Origin: an uncultured Eubacteriales bacterium
GTDB lineage: Bacteria; Bacillota; Clostridia; Oscillospirales; Acutalibacteraceae
Length of the DNA stretch: 64,000 bases
Reading direction: 5' to 3'
Assembly (NCBI GenBank): GCA_949422855.1
Contig: CASPLG010000006.1
Location: 1 to 64,000, forward strand
The notes below the pieces were generated by a model that saw nothing but the letters and a program-made list of their open reading frames with translations, did no database searches and had not been told where the DNA came from. Made by a program: the position numbers and the translations under genes. Shown here piece after piece: positions 45,691 to 54,258 of this stretch (positions within the stretch are counted from its first letter, which is position 1; each line of letters starts with the position of its first letter).

Positions 45691-46491
45691 ATGAGTATAA
45701 TCGAAGAGCAGCAAGAAGAAAAAATACCAAAAGGAAAAGGATTTTATATTACATTGGCAGTTTGCTGTGCAGCAGTCGTTGCCGCAGCATGGTCGACTTA
45801 CCGCAGTGTAAACAATATTCCCAATACATTACCGTCTGAAGATACCCACGAACAGACCCCCAAAATAAAAAAAGAGGAAATAACTAAAAATAAAAAAACA
45901 ACCGCTGTACAAAATCCACCAACTAAAAACGAAACTGCCAAAAATAGCCCTATCACAAAGAAAAATGACAAGCCCATCAAAAAAGACGTCACACCGGCTA
46001 ATCCGGAAAACAGAATTCTCGCTGAGGAAGACGAAAACGAGGAAAATATTCAATCAGTACTATCTGACAGCACGCAGGACTTCATAGTCTACCCCACCAA
46101 CAACAACATAATAAAGGAATTCAGCGACGGAAAACCTGTCTACTCAAAAACATTGGGCGACTGGCGTGTCCATGACGGTGTGGACTTTAGAGCCGACCGA
46201 GGCACCTTTGTAAAATCCATTACGGGCGGAGTCGTAAAGGACATTTATAACGACCCTTCTTACGGGACAACTATTGTAATAGAGCACAATGCAGGATTTG
46301 TAGGTTATTATTCCGGGCTTGGTGATACCACACTTGTAAAAAAAGGGGATACAGTAAAAACCGGAGACGATATCGGGTCGATTAATACCGTACCGGTGGA
46401 AATATCCGAAGAACCACACTTGCATTTTATGATAAACAAAGATGGCAAGTTTATTGACCCTATTTTAATACTCGACAAGGAGACAGAATAA
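45691..46491 (+). CDS. M23 peptidase-like membrane protein (SpoIIQ-like)
   Basis: A 266-residue protein: one N-terminal membrane helix (about 17-36), a long Lys/Thr/Pro-rich linker (45-130) and a LytM/M23 domain (about 145-262). The zinc ligands HDGVDF and HLHF are both present, so the domain may be active. The layout fits Clostridia SpoIIQ, which links forespore and mother cell, or a general wall endopeptidase. GGAGGTG precedes the ATG. It diverges from yunB. No sigma-F/G promoter is recognised upstream. Confidence 0.82.
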   Translation: MSIIEEQQEEKIPKGKGFYITLAVCCAAVVAAAWSTYRSVNNIPNTLPSEDTHEQTPKIKKEEITKNKKTTAVQNPPTKNETAKNSPITKKNDKPIKKDVTPANPENRILAEEDENEENIQSVLSDSTQDFIVYPTNNNIIKEFSDGKPVYSKTLGDWRVHDGVDFRADRGTFVKSITGGVVKDIYNDPSYGTTIVIEHNAGFVGYYSGLGDTTLVKKGDTVKTGDDIGSINTVPVEISEEPHLHFMINKDGKFIDPILILDKETE

Positions 46492-46501
46492 GTAACATAC
46501 T

Positions 46502-46533
46502 CCTGCCTGCGATAAGCTAAGAGGCAGGGGTTT
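46502..46533 (+). terminator. Terminator after the M23-like gene
   Basis: CCTGCCT (46502-46508) pairs with AGGCAGG (46522-46528), followed by GGTTTT. Confidence 0.7.
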
Positions 46534-46696
46534 TGCATAACAAAAACAGGTGTACGCCATTGCAAAGCAGAATAATTAAAATAAAAAAATCCCCCGGAGT
46601 CAGACCGAGAGAGATATTCTTCTTTACAATACTAAAAATTTTGGAAACACCACATAGACCATACCTCCTAAACAGACACCCCTAACAAAAACACTG

Positions 46697-48085
46697 CTAA
46701 TTTTGCGGACGGTCTTCACTCAGTGCGTCCCTTAGCATAGAAACTATCTCCTCTGTATGCATCCCCCTCGAGCCCTTTACAAGAATTTTATCCCCAGGCT
46801 CGGCAAAAGTCATAACCTCTTTAAAAGCATCACCGTTGTCCTTACAATGGACGGTTTTAATATAAATAGGCGAATCATCTGCCCCCCTTTGGATGAATTT
46901 CGATAAATTCCCTACCGTAATTAAAACGTCTATCCCCTCAACAGCCATATATTTACCCAACTCGTAATGTATTTGCTCCGAACGTTCCCCAAGCTCCAAC
47001 ATATCGGACATCACAACTATATTTTTGCCCTTTATCGGCAGTGCTCTCATAACGCTCACTGAGCTCTTGACCGAATCCGGACTCGCATTATATGAATCAT
47101 CTATTATATTCAGCCCTTGTATATTGAGAATCTGCTGTCTCATGGAAAGCCCCTTATAGCCCAAAAGTCCCAACTTTATATCATCAAGATGTATGCCCAT
47201 ATCAAGTGCAACAGCTATCGCAGCAAGTGCGTTGTATACATTGTGCATCCCTAAACAAGGAATAGTTATATCATCTTTAAAATCAGGTGCAACTAAAACA
47301 AATTCCGTCGAGTCTGACCCAAAATAAATCCCCTGTGCACTGTATTTGTAAGAGCCGTTAAGACCAAAATATGTCACGTCTTCTAAGTTAGCCGCACCCG
47401 CCAAGAGCGGACTGTCACCGTTTAAATAATATTTCCCCTTGTAGTCCTTTAACAACTTCAACTTTTCGGCACATATATTCTCAGAGGTCTTTAAATTTTC
47501 CAGGTGAGATACCCCTATGTTAGTTACTATACCTATGTTGGCACACGCAATATCCGCTAATCTGTCCATCTCTCCGAACTTACTTATGCCCATCTCCACA
47601 ACTGCAGCCCCATGGTGCGATTCTAAATTCAGCAGCGTTAATGGCAGTCCTATCTGACCATTGTAGTTTCCCGTTGTTTTTAAAACATCGAGCTCACTGC
47701 CCAAAACAGCTGCTGTCATCTCTTTTGTTGTGGACTTGCCCACACTGCCTGTAACCCCTATTACGGGTATGTCAAACCTTTTTCTGTAATTCTTTGCTAT
47801 GTCCTGCAGAGCCTTTACAGTATCATCCACACTTATAAGCGTTCCCTCACAGACTTTAGACCCTTTATATGAACTATCCAAAAGAGAAGCACCGGCTCCC
47901 CTTCTAAAAGCCTCCTCTATGAAGTCATGACCATCCACTCTTTCTCCCCTGATTGGGACAAAAAGACTGCCCGGCTGCACTTGTCTACTGTCCACACATA
48001 CAGAAGTTACTATACCCTCGGCATCCCCGCTTATTAACTCTCCCGAAGACCATTTAACTATTTCACCGACACTTATACTCTCCAT
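46697..48085 (-). CDS. murF: UDP-MurNAc-tripeptide:D-Ala-D-Ala ligase
   Basis: A 462-residue Mur ligase adding D-Ala-D-Ala to the cell-wall precursor. The ATP site is GVTGSVGKSTTKE, followed by TTGNYNGQIGLPLTLL (the MurF signature), HNVYNALAAIAVA and IIDDSYNASPDSVKSS. It follows murE by 21 bases, so the two late wall steps are made together. Confidence 0.96.
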   Translation of the reverse strand: MESISVGEIVKWSSGELISGDAEGIVTSVCVDSRQVQPGSLFVPIRGERVDGHDFIEEAFRRGAGASLLDSSYKGSKVCEGTLISVDDTVKALQDIAKNYRKRFDIPVIGVTGSVGKSTTKEMTAAVLGSELDVLKTTGNYNGQIGLPLTLLNLESHHGAAVVEMGISKFGEMDRLADIACANIGIVTNIGVSHLENLKTSENICAEKLKLLKDYKGKYYLNGDSPLLAGAANLEDVTYFGLNGSYKYSAQGIYFGSDSTEFVLVAPDFKDDITIPCLGMHNVYNALAAIAVALDMGIHLDDIKLGLLGYKGLSMRQQILNIQGLNIIDDSYNASPDSVKSSVSVMRALPIKGKNIVVMSDMLELGERSEQIHYELGKYMAVEGIDVLITVGNLSKFIQRGADDSPIYIKTVHCKDNGDAFKEVMTFAEPGDKILVKGSRGMHTEEIVSMLRDALSEDRPQN

Positions 48086-48106
48086 AATACCCCCTGACCC
48101 ACTCTT

Positions 48107-49558
48107 CTATCGCATTATTTCCGAAATTATTTCCCTCTCATCAAACGGATATTTAATTCCCTTAGTCTCTTGATAAGTCTCATGTCCCTTGCCTGCCAGA
48201 ACTATTATATCACCTTTCTGCGCATTTTCAATGCAGTATCTGATAGCCTGCTTTCTATCCGGTATGACAATATATTTTCCTTTGGTTTTGTCCAAACCCA
48301 CTTTTATATCGGATATTATGTCCATAACATCTTCATCTCTAGAATTATCCTCCGTCACGACGGACAAATCAGCAAATTTCCCGCAAATTTCTCCCATTTC
48401 GTACCTTCGGATTTTAGGTCTGTTTCCCCCCGCACCAAATAAGGTTACTATTCTGTTGTGTTTGTACTTTTTTAAAGTTGTAAGCAAACTCTCCATGCTC
48501 GCTGCATTGTGAGCATAGTCTATAATAAGAGCGTAATCCTGCGAAACATTAACAGACTCTACCCTGCCCTTAACCACCGTGTTTTCTAGACCCAGCTTTA
48601 TATCTTGTTTATCTATCCCCATGTAATTACACAAGGCTATCGCCGCAAGGGCATTGTACACATTGAATTTACCCGGTATGGGTATATACGCTTCAAAATT
48701 CACCTTGCCACTGACTTTAAATTTACATCCTAAATGCCCTCCACCCGACACAAGCTCTGCATTTTCACCTCGAATTTGTGCTTTATCCGAAAATCCAAAC
48801 GTCCGCACCGCATCACAAGTATTATTTTTCAATATTTTGCCTGCATTTTTATCGTCTATATTTACAAAACCTACCCTAGACTTTCTAAACAACATACTTT
48901 TACATTCCAAATACTCATCCATATCTTTATGTTCATTTCCGCCGATATGATCCTCAGAAAAATTAGTGAACACTCCGTAATCAAATTTAAATCCATCAAG
49001 CCTGTGCTCCCTTAGACCTATCGATGATGCCTCAATAACCACACCTTTACAGCCCTTGTCAACCATATATCTCAAATTTTTCTGTATCTCATAAGATTCG
49101 GGCGTCGTATTATTCGACTCTATAGTTTCATCCCCCGCAATTATACCCAGAGTCCCAATAAGTCCCGTCTTAATCCCCGACTCTTCCAAAATAGACCTTA
49201 TCATACACGATGTAGTAGTCTTACCCTTTGTGCCCGTTATTCCAACTGCTAAAAGTTCACTCGCCGGATGCCTAAAAAAATTCGCCGACATAAATGCCAG
49301 CGTTTTACGAGTACAATCTGACACTATAACATTGACCCCGGAAAGAGTCATCTCTTTTTGTACTACTATCGTATGGGCTCCTCTTTTAATCGCTTCTTCA
49401 ATATAATCATGACCATCTTTGCCTGAGCCCTCCAAACAAACAAACATATATCCGGGCTTTACTTTTCTTGAATCATATGCTATACCCAATATATCATCAT
49501 CACAGTTACCGGACGTACTACGAATTTCTACATTCTTGATTATATCACGCAGCCTCAC
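48107..49558 (-). CDS. murE: UDP-MurNAc-L-Ala-D-Glu ligase, probably meso-diaminopimelate-adding
   Basis: A 483-residue Mur ligase adding the third residue of the stem peptide. The ATP motif is GITGTKGKTTTSC; NTTPES, EASSIGL and YAHNAASM follow. The amino-acid-specificity motif reads DNSR where diaminopimelate enzymes usually have DNPR; the Arg is kept, so diaminopimelate is still most likely. The start is GTG at 49558 with GGGGTG five bases upstream; a longer frame to 49579 is less supported. It lies 24 bases after a TrkA-like gene. Confidence 0.94.
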   Translation of the reverse strand: MRLRDIIKNVEIRSTSGNCDDDILGIAYDSRKVKPGYMFVCLEGSGKDGHDYIEEAIKRGAHTIVVQKEMTLSGVNVIVSDCTRKTLAFMSANFFRHPASELLAVGITGTKGKTTTSCMIRSILEESGIKTGLIGTLGIIAGDETIESNNTTPESYEIQKNLRYMVDKGCKGVVIEASSIGLREHRLDGFKFDYGVFTNFSEDHIGGNEHKDMDEYLECKSMLFRKSRVGFVNIDDKNAGKILKNNTCDAVRTFGFSDKAQIRGENAELVSGGGHLGCKFKVSGKVNFEAYIPIPGKFNVYNALAAIALCNYMGIDKQDIKLGLENTVVKGRVESVNVSQDYALIIDYAHNAASMESLLTTLKKYKHNRIVTLFGAGGNRPKIRRYEMGEICGKFADLSVVTEDNSRDEDVMDIISDIKVGLDKTKGKYIVIPDRKQAIRYCIENAQKGDIIVLAGKGHETYQETKGIKYPFDEREIISEIMR

Positions 49559-49582
49559 TAAAACACCCCAACTATCCAAAAA

Positions 49583-50251
49583 TTATTTCCCGGATACCTC
49601 CGAGAATATTTGTTTGATTTGCTTTCTGTCTTGAGAATTGCATATTGCAACAATCTCATCCCCACTGTAAATCACAGTGTCTCCCTGCGGAATTATAAGT
49701 TGTTCGTCTCGCAGTATGGAAACTATCAGTGAAGAATGCGGTAATGAAATTGTTTTTATCGCACTGCCGTCAAGCCGTGCATTCATAGGCAGAGTTATCG
49801 AACAAATCGATGCCTCCCCCTTATTTAAACTGGCTAATAATTGCAGTTCCGTACTGTCTATTTCCTGCTCAATCATGTTCGTAATGATTTCCGTGCTGCT
49901 TAAAACATTATCAACCCCTAAAGCCCTGATGGCTTCAAGATTTCTCGGATTATTTGCCCTTGCTATGATTTTGTCCACCCTGAATCTTCTTTTAACCAGC
50001 TGCGACGCCACCAAATTGTCCTGGTCACGACCGGTAACCGCTATAAAACAATCTGCCTTGCCTATCTGTGCATCCGTAAGAGGGCGTATATCCGTGCCGT
50101 CCCCACATATAACTTCTATCCCAAGCTCATTTGCGATTTTCTCACATCTCATTTTATCCTTCTCTATGAGTGATATATCATACCCTCTATCCAGCAAATT
50201 CTGAGAAAGATAATATCCTAATTTACCTCCCCCCGTTATCACTATCTTCAT
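49583..50251 (-). CDS. trkA: TrkA-like potassium-uptake regulatory protein
   Basis: A 222-residue protein with an N-terminal RCK/TrkA-N domain (MKIVITGGGKLGYYLSQ; acidic end of the second strand in LIEKDKMRC; CGDGTD) and a C-terminal TrkA-C domain (about 140-220). It would bind NAD or ATP and gate a TrkH/KtrB-type channel, none of which is in the window. ATG at 50251 is used because GAGGGTGA is too close to the earlier ATG at 50257. Next to a second TrkA-like gene. Confidence 0.88.
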   Translation of the reverse strand: MKIVITGGGKLGYYLSQNLLDRGYDISLIEKDKMRCEKIANELGIEVICGDGTDIRPLTDAQIGKADCFIAVTGRDQDNLVASQLVKRRFRVDKIIARANNPRNLEAIRALGVDNVLSSTEIITNMIEQEIDSTELQLLASLNKGEASICSITLPMNARLDGSAIKTISLPHSSLIVSILRDEQLIIPQGDTVIYSGDEIVAICNSQDRKQIKQIFSEVSGK

Positions 50252-50283
50252 AATCATTCACCCTCTGCGTAAAATTGCAAACG

Positions 50284-50898
50284 TTAATCTATAACCCTTA
50301 TATATATGATTTTATCCTTGGAACCTACAACCTGTTCCCTATCCATACTCACCCTACCATCTCTGTCCAAAGCTCCTATTATAACTTCGCCAGCCCTGTA
50401 AGGCAGTTCGCTTATCTTCCTGCCTATAAATATCGACTCTACATCCCTCGTGAAAAACGAAAGCGTGGACGAACCAAATGTAACTTGTCTCTCTCGAGGG
50501 CTCTGCTCCAGTGCCGCCAGCATAGACGCACATGATAGTTTCGTTTCACATACGGTTTTGAGTCCAAATTCACTGAATATCTTCTCTCTGTATGGGTCGG
50601 CAACCCTTGTAACCACATTGTTTATCCCGAAAAACTCCCTGACAATCTGAGATATTGTTATATTTAAATTGTCATCTCCGGTAACGGCGGCAACAGCATC
50701 ACAGCTCTCAACTCCGGCACTTTTCATGACCTCTATATCCATCGGCATTCCAACTACCGTAAGACCGTCAAAATCATCATCAAGTATCCTGAACATATCA
50801 GGGTTCCTATCAACCACGGAAACCGTATGACCATAGCGAAACAGACTGTTTGCCAGCCTGCCTCCCAATTTCCCGCACCCAATAACCAAGATATTCAT
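50284..50898 (-). CDS. Second TrkA-like RCK-domain protein
   Basis: A 204-residue protein with a Rossmann opening MNILVIGCGKLGGRLANSL and nucleotide acidic residue in VVDRNPDMF, then a shorter TrkA-C-like end. It is diverged from its neighbour and probably forms a paired regulator with it. It is the first gene of the trkA-trkA-murE-murF run; GAGGG precedes the ATG. Confidence 0.85.
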   Translation of the reverse strand: MNILVIGCGKLGGRLANSLFRYGHTVSVVDRNPDMFRILDDDFDGLTVVGMPMDIEVMKSAGVESCDAVAAVTGDDNLNITISQIVREFFGINNVVTRVADPYREKIFSEFGLKTVCETKLSCASMLAALEQSPRERQVTFGSSTLSFFTRDVESIFIGRKISELPYRAGEVIIGALDRDGRVSMDREQVVGSKDKIIYIRVID

Positions 50899-50936
50899 AA
50901 AAACCCTCTTTTAATGACAGCAAATCTTAAGACAAA

Positions 50937-51011
<75 letters not shown>

Positions 51012-51125
51012 ATATATTCCATTATAATAATTTATTTTCAGTTGTCAAGCAAAAAGAATCAATTCCCACGAAATACACAGGATAATCAATTTTTGCTTAC
51101 ACATTTATCTAACTTTTATTCCTAA

Positions 51126-52274
51126 CTAAGTCTTTGGAACAGCAACAACCTTGATAAATTTCACAGGGTAATTTTTAAACGCGAAATTCACCTGTCCATC
51201 CCACTTTTCTGTAATTCTAAACTCCTGGTTCGGTGCTAATAACACTTCCGATTCTAAGTCCTTAAACTTTTTCCCGCAGACGCTCCTGCCCAGAGGAAGG
51301 CGCTCTGAAGTGTCAAATACAATAATTAAAGGTTTCTTTCCATCCCTTAAGTCATCAATGGCAAACTTTTCTGCAACTTCTATATCCTCACTCGTACTCG
51401 TGCAACCCTTGTCAACGAAACTTTGACCTACCTGTATCTCTCCCTCTGTTTTTTCTGTCAGCATACACTTCAATGATTCTTCAGACATTCCTCTGAACAA
51501 TTTCTTAATATTGCTGTCAATGCTCTGTCTGTTTAGCACCTCAACCAGCTTCTTTGAGTCACAAAGACACTGTGCCAAGGTCATTATATCCTCGTTATCT
51601 CTGCCCTTTGCGTAGGGATTTCCACATGCGAACAATTTTCCTCTTAATATCCCATTTATTTGGTAAAAGTAGTTATTAGTATAGTCATCTACTATTTCCT
51701 CGTCTTCTCTGTGAACAATCCTGAACTTATCTCGCTCCTGAGCAGTGGCACAACCATCCATGTCAACTACCATTTCTTGATTTGCTTTCCCATTAGATCC
51801 CCTTTTACACTTGGCATGCATATAAATGTCCTCTACGTCCAAGGGCGAAATAGCTTTCTCCTGCTTATCCGCAGTGAGGGAAACCAATTTACTTACCAAC
51901 TTATCCCTAACTAACCGGGCATAGTCAAGGGTTTTTGACAAAAACTCATCCCTTCTCATCCTAAGATATCCTTCCGGCAAGCTTTCGCACTTCGGCAAAT
52001 CCTTACGCATCCCAAATAGAATACATCCAAACTTATCCATATCCAAACCCTGAAGCTTACTAAGCACCTCCTTTTTGTCTTCCGTACCAAGATTTTTAGA
52101 TAAATTCCTCATTATTTTAATCTCCATGGGTCTAAACACAACTCTACCCTCACTTAGTAAGGTCGTGTACTCCTGTGACCCTTGTGATTGTTTTTTCGGA
52201 TCTACCGCACTACACCCCACGAAGCATGACTGATAGATTAAAAATAAAAAACAAACACTAAAAAATTTTCTCAT
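51126..52274 (-). CDS. Arginine-type ADP-ribosyltransferase lipoprotein (R-S-E class)
   Basis: A 382-residue secreted protein. Residues 1-20 form a signal peptide with a lipobox-like FVGC (Cys 21; Phe at -3 is not ideal). The C-terminal half is an ADP-ribosyltransferase fold: Arg 261 in KLFRGMS, the STS motif at 293-295 in GCTSTSED, and the catalytic E-x-E at 341-343 in LESEVLL. This R-S-E pattern is that of enzymes that move ADP-ribose from NAD to target arginines, as in C2/iota-like toxins. The first 230 residues show no known domain and could bind targets. Nine or more Cys suggest disulfides. It has a strong single-gene promoter. An immunity or antitoxin gene is not evident. Action on host proteins is inferred. 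Confidence 0.85.
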   Translation of the reverse strand: MRKFFSVCFLFLIYQSCFVGCSAVDPKKQSQGSQEYTTLLSEGRVVFRPMEIKIMRNLSKNLGTEDKKEVLSKLQGLDMDKFGCILFGMRKDLPKCESLPEGYLRMRRDEFLSKTLDYARLVRDKLVSKLVSLTADKQEKAISPLDVEDIYMHAKCKRGSNGKANQEMVVDMDGCATAQERDKFRIVHREDEEIVDDYTNNYFYQINGILRGKLFACGNPYAKGRDNEDIMTLAQCLCDSKKLVEVLNRQSIDSNIKKLFRGMSEESLKCMLTEKTEGEIQVGQSFVDKGCTSTSEDIEVAEKFAIDDLRDGKKPLIIVFDTSERLPLGRSVCGKKFKDLESEVLLAPNQEFRITEKWDGQVNFAFKNYPVKFIKVVAVPKT

Positions 52275-52308
52275 TAAAACTACCCCTTTTGATTTACTAT
52301 GATTAAAT

Positions 52309-52337
52309 ATTGTAATACAATATAGTTATTATGTCAA
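52309..52337 (-). promoter_or_regulatory. Sigma-A promoter of the ADP-ribosyltransferase gene
   Basis: On the minus strand TTGACA (52332-52337) and TACAAT (52309-52314) have a 17-base spacer. Confidence 0.8.
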
Positions 52338-52527
52338 TACTAAAATAAAATTAAAAATAACTTTATCTTTCATAACATCATTTGCTAAATACTTAAAAAT
52401 GTCCAAAGGCAACTAGGCAACTGACCTTGAATGTGTCATAACAATAAATTTTGTTGATAATATTTTGATTATTTGTGGATTTATATGCATTTTTTATGTA
52501 TAATACACTATATAAAGTTCTATAAAA

Positions 52528-54258
52528 ATGAAAACAGTATTTAAAGAACTTCTGAATTTTAAAATGCAGATATTTATAATCTTTCTTACCGTAGTCGGCA
52601 ATGCCCTATGTACACTGAGCCTGCCAAACTACCTATCGGAAATAATAGATTTCGGCATCGCAAATAATAATATGCAATTCGTGTATCATTCGGGAATAAT
52701 TATGTTTTTCATTACTCTGATCGGTATGGCTTTCAGTATAATAACGGGCTTCTATGCCGCAAAAATATCCATGAAACTGGGAGAAATTTTCAGAAATATC
52801 ATATTCGAAAAAATTCAGAACTTTTCTCTTGAGCAGTTTGATAAATTCTCAACCTCATCACTCATAACACGTACAAATAACGATGTAACTCAGATACAGA
52901 ATTTTATGGTCATGTTCCTCAGAGTAATATTGATGGCTCCTGTTATGTGTGTCGGCGGAATTATTATGGCATTTAATAAAAATGCGGCTATGTCAAGTGT
53001 TATATTTCTATCTATTCCCGCCCTTGTTCTATTTATATATTTGATATCCAGAAGAGCTATACCCTTATCCACACGTATGCAGCAAAAAATAGACCGGGTT
53101 AACCTGGTCATGAGAGAAAACTTAACTGGGATAAGAGTCGTACGTGCTTTTGTCACTGAGGACTATGAAACAAAAAGATTCCGCAGTGCAAGCTTGGATT
53201 TAATGGATAACTCACTTCATATGCAGCGTACAATAGCATTTATGGACCCTATACTTATGCTTATTTTAAATACTACAGTCGTTTGTCTGCTGTGCATAGG
53301 AGGATTTAATGTCCGGTCGGGAAATATCATGGCGGGAGATATAATAGCGATTATACAATATGTCATGCAGATAATGTTCTCCGTAACGATGATGTCTATA
53401 ATATTCGTTATGTATCCCAGAGCCGAGGCATCAGCAAAACGAATTGAAGAAGTCTTATATAGTAAATCTTCAATTGTCGAAACAAAAAACCCAAAAAATT
53501 CCGATAAACTAAAAGGTCACGTTTGTTTTAAAAATGTTACATTCTATTTCTCTGAGGCAGAATGTCCCGCTATAAAAAATATCTCATTTGAGACAAACCC
53601 CGGGGAAACTACCGCAATAATAGGCAGCACGGGCAGCGGCAAAAGTGCACTTGTAAAGTTAATTCTGAGGCTCTATGACGCAACCGAAGGTGAAGTTCTA
53701 GTTGATGGGATTAACGTTAAAGAATATGACAAACACGTATTAAGAGAAAAAATAGGATACGTCCCCCAAAAAGCACTCTTGTTTAAGGGCAGTATTAAAG
53801 AAAATATCGCCCTCGGGAATAAAAATGCAGATTTGCAGCGTATAAAAACTGCTGCTCAGATAGCTCAAGCCACGGATTTTATAGATAAAAAAGAAGGCAC
53901 ATTTGATTCAGACGTCTCTCAAGGCGGTTCTAATTTCTCAGGCGGTCAGAGACAAAGACTCGCCATCTCAAGAGCCATAGCAAGAAAGCCCGAAATATAT
54001 ATCTTCGATGACAGCTTTTCTGCACTCGATTTCAAAACCGAAGCTGCACTGAGGTCTGCACTATCCGACGAAACAAAAAATGCTGCTGTTATAATCGTAG
54101 CACAAAGGGTAAGCACGATTATAAATGCCGACAGAATTATAGTCTTGGATAAAGGACAGGCCGTCGGAATAGGGAAACATGAACAGCTTCTCAAAAGCTG
54201 CAGTGTATATCAAGAAATTGTACACTCTCAACTTTCTAAAGAGGAGGCGGGAGCATGA
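52528..54258 (+). CDS. Heterodimeric ABC exporter, subunit with degenerate ATP site
   Basis: A 576-residue six-helix ABC exporter half with a nucleotide-binding domain: Walker A GSTGSGKSALVKL, signature FSGGQRQR, Walker B IYIFDDSFSALD. The residue after the Walker B Asp is Asp, not Glu, as in the degenerate-site subunit of BmrC/D-like pairs. A TATAAT at 52499-52504 precedes it, with a short leader lacking a clear ribosome-binding site. It overlaps the partner gene by four bases (ATGA). Confidence 0.9.
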   Translation: MKTVFKELLNFKMQIFIIFLTVVGNALCTLSLPNYLSEIIDFGIANNNMQFVYHSGIIMFFITLIGMAFSIITGFYAAKISMKLGEIFRNIIFEKIQNFSLEQFDKFSTSSLITRTNNDVTQIQNFMVMFLRVILMAPVMCVGGIIMAFNKNAAMSSVIFLSIPALVLFIYLISRRAIPLSTRMQQKIDRVNLVMRENLTGIRVVRAFVTEDYETKRFRSASLDLMDNSLHMQRTIAFMDPILMLILNTTVVCLLCIGGFNVRSGNIMAGDIIAIIQYVMQIMFSVTMMSIIFVMYPRAEASAKRIEEVLYSKSSIVETKNPKNSDKLKGHVCFKNVTFYFSEAECPAIKNISFETNPGETTAIIGSTGSGKSALVKLILRLYDATEGEVLVDGINVKEYDKHVLREKIGYVPQKALLFKGSIKENIALGNKNADLQRIKTAAQIAQATDFIDKKEGTFDSDVSQGGSNFSGGQRQRLAISRAIARKPEIYIFDDSFSALDFKTEAALRSALSDETKNAAVIIVAQRVSTIINADRIIVLDKGQAVGIGKHEQLLKSCSVYQEIVHSQLSKEEAGA

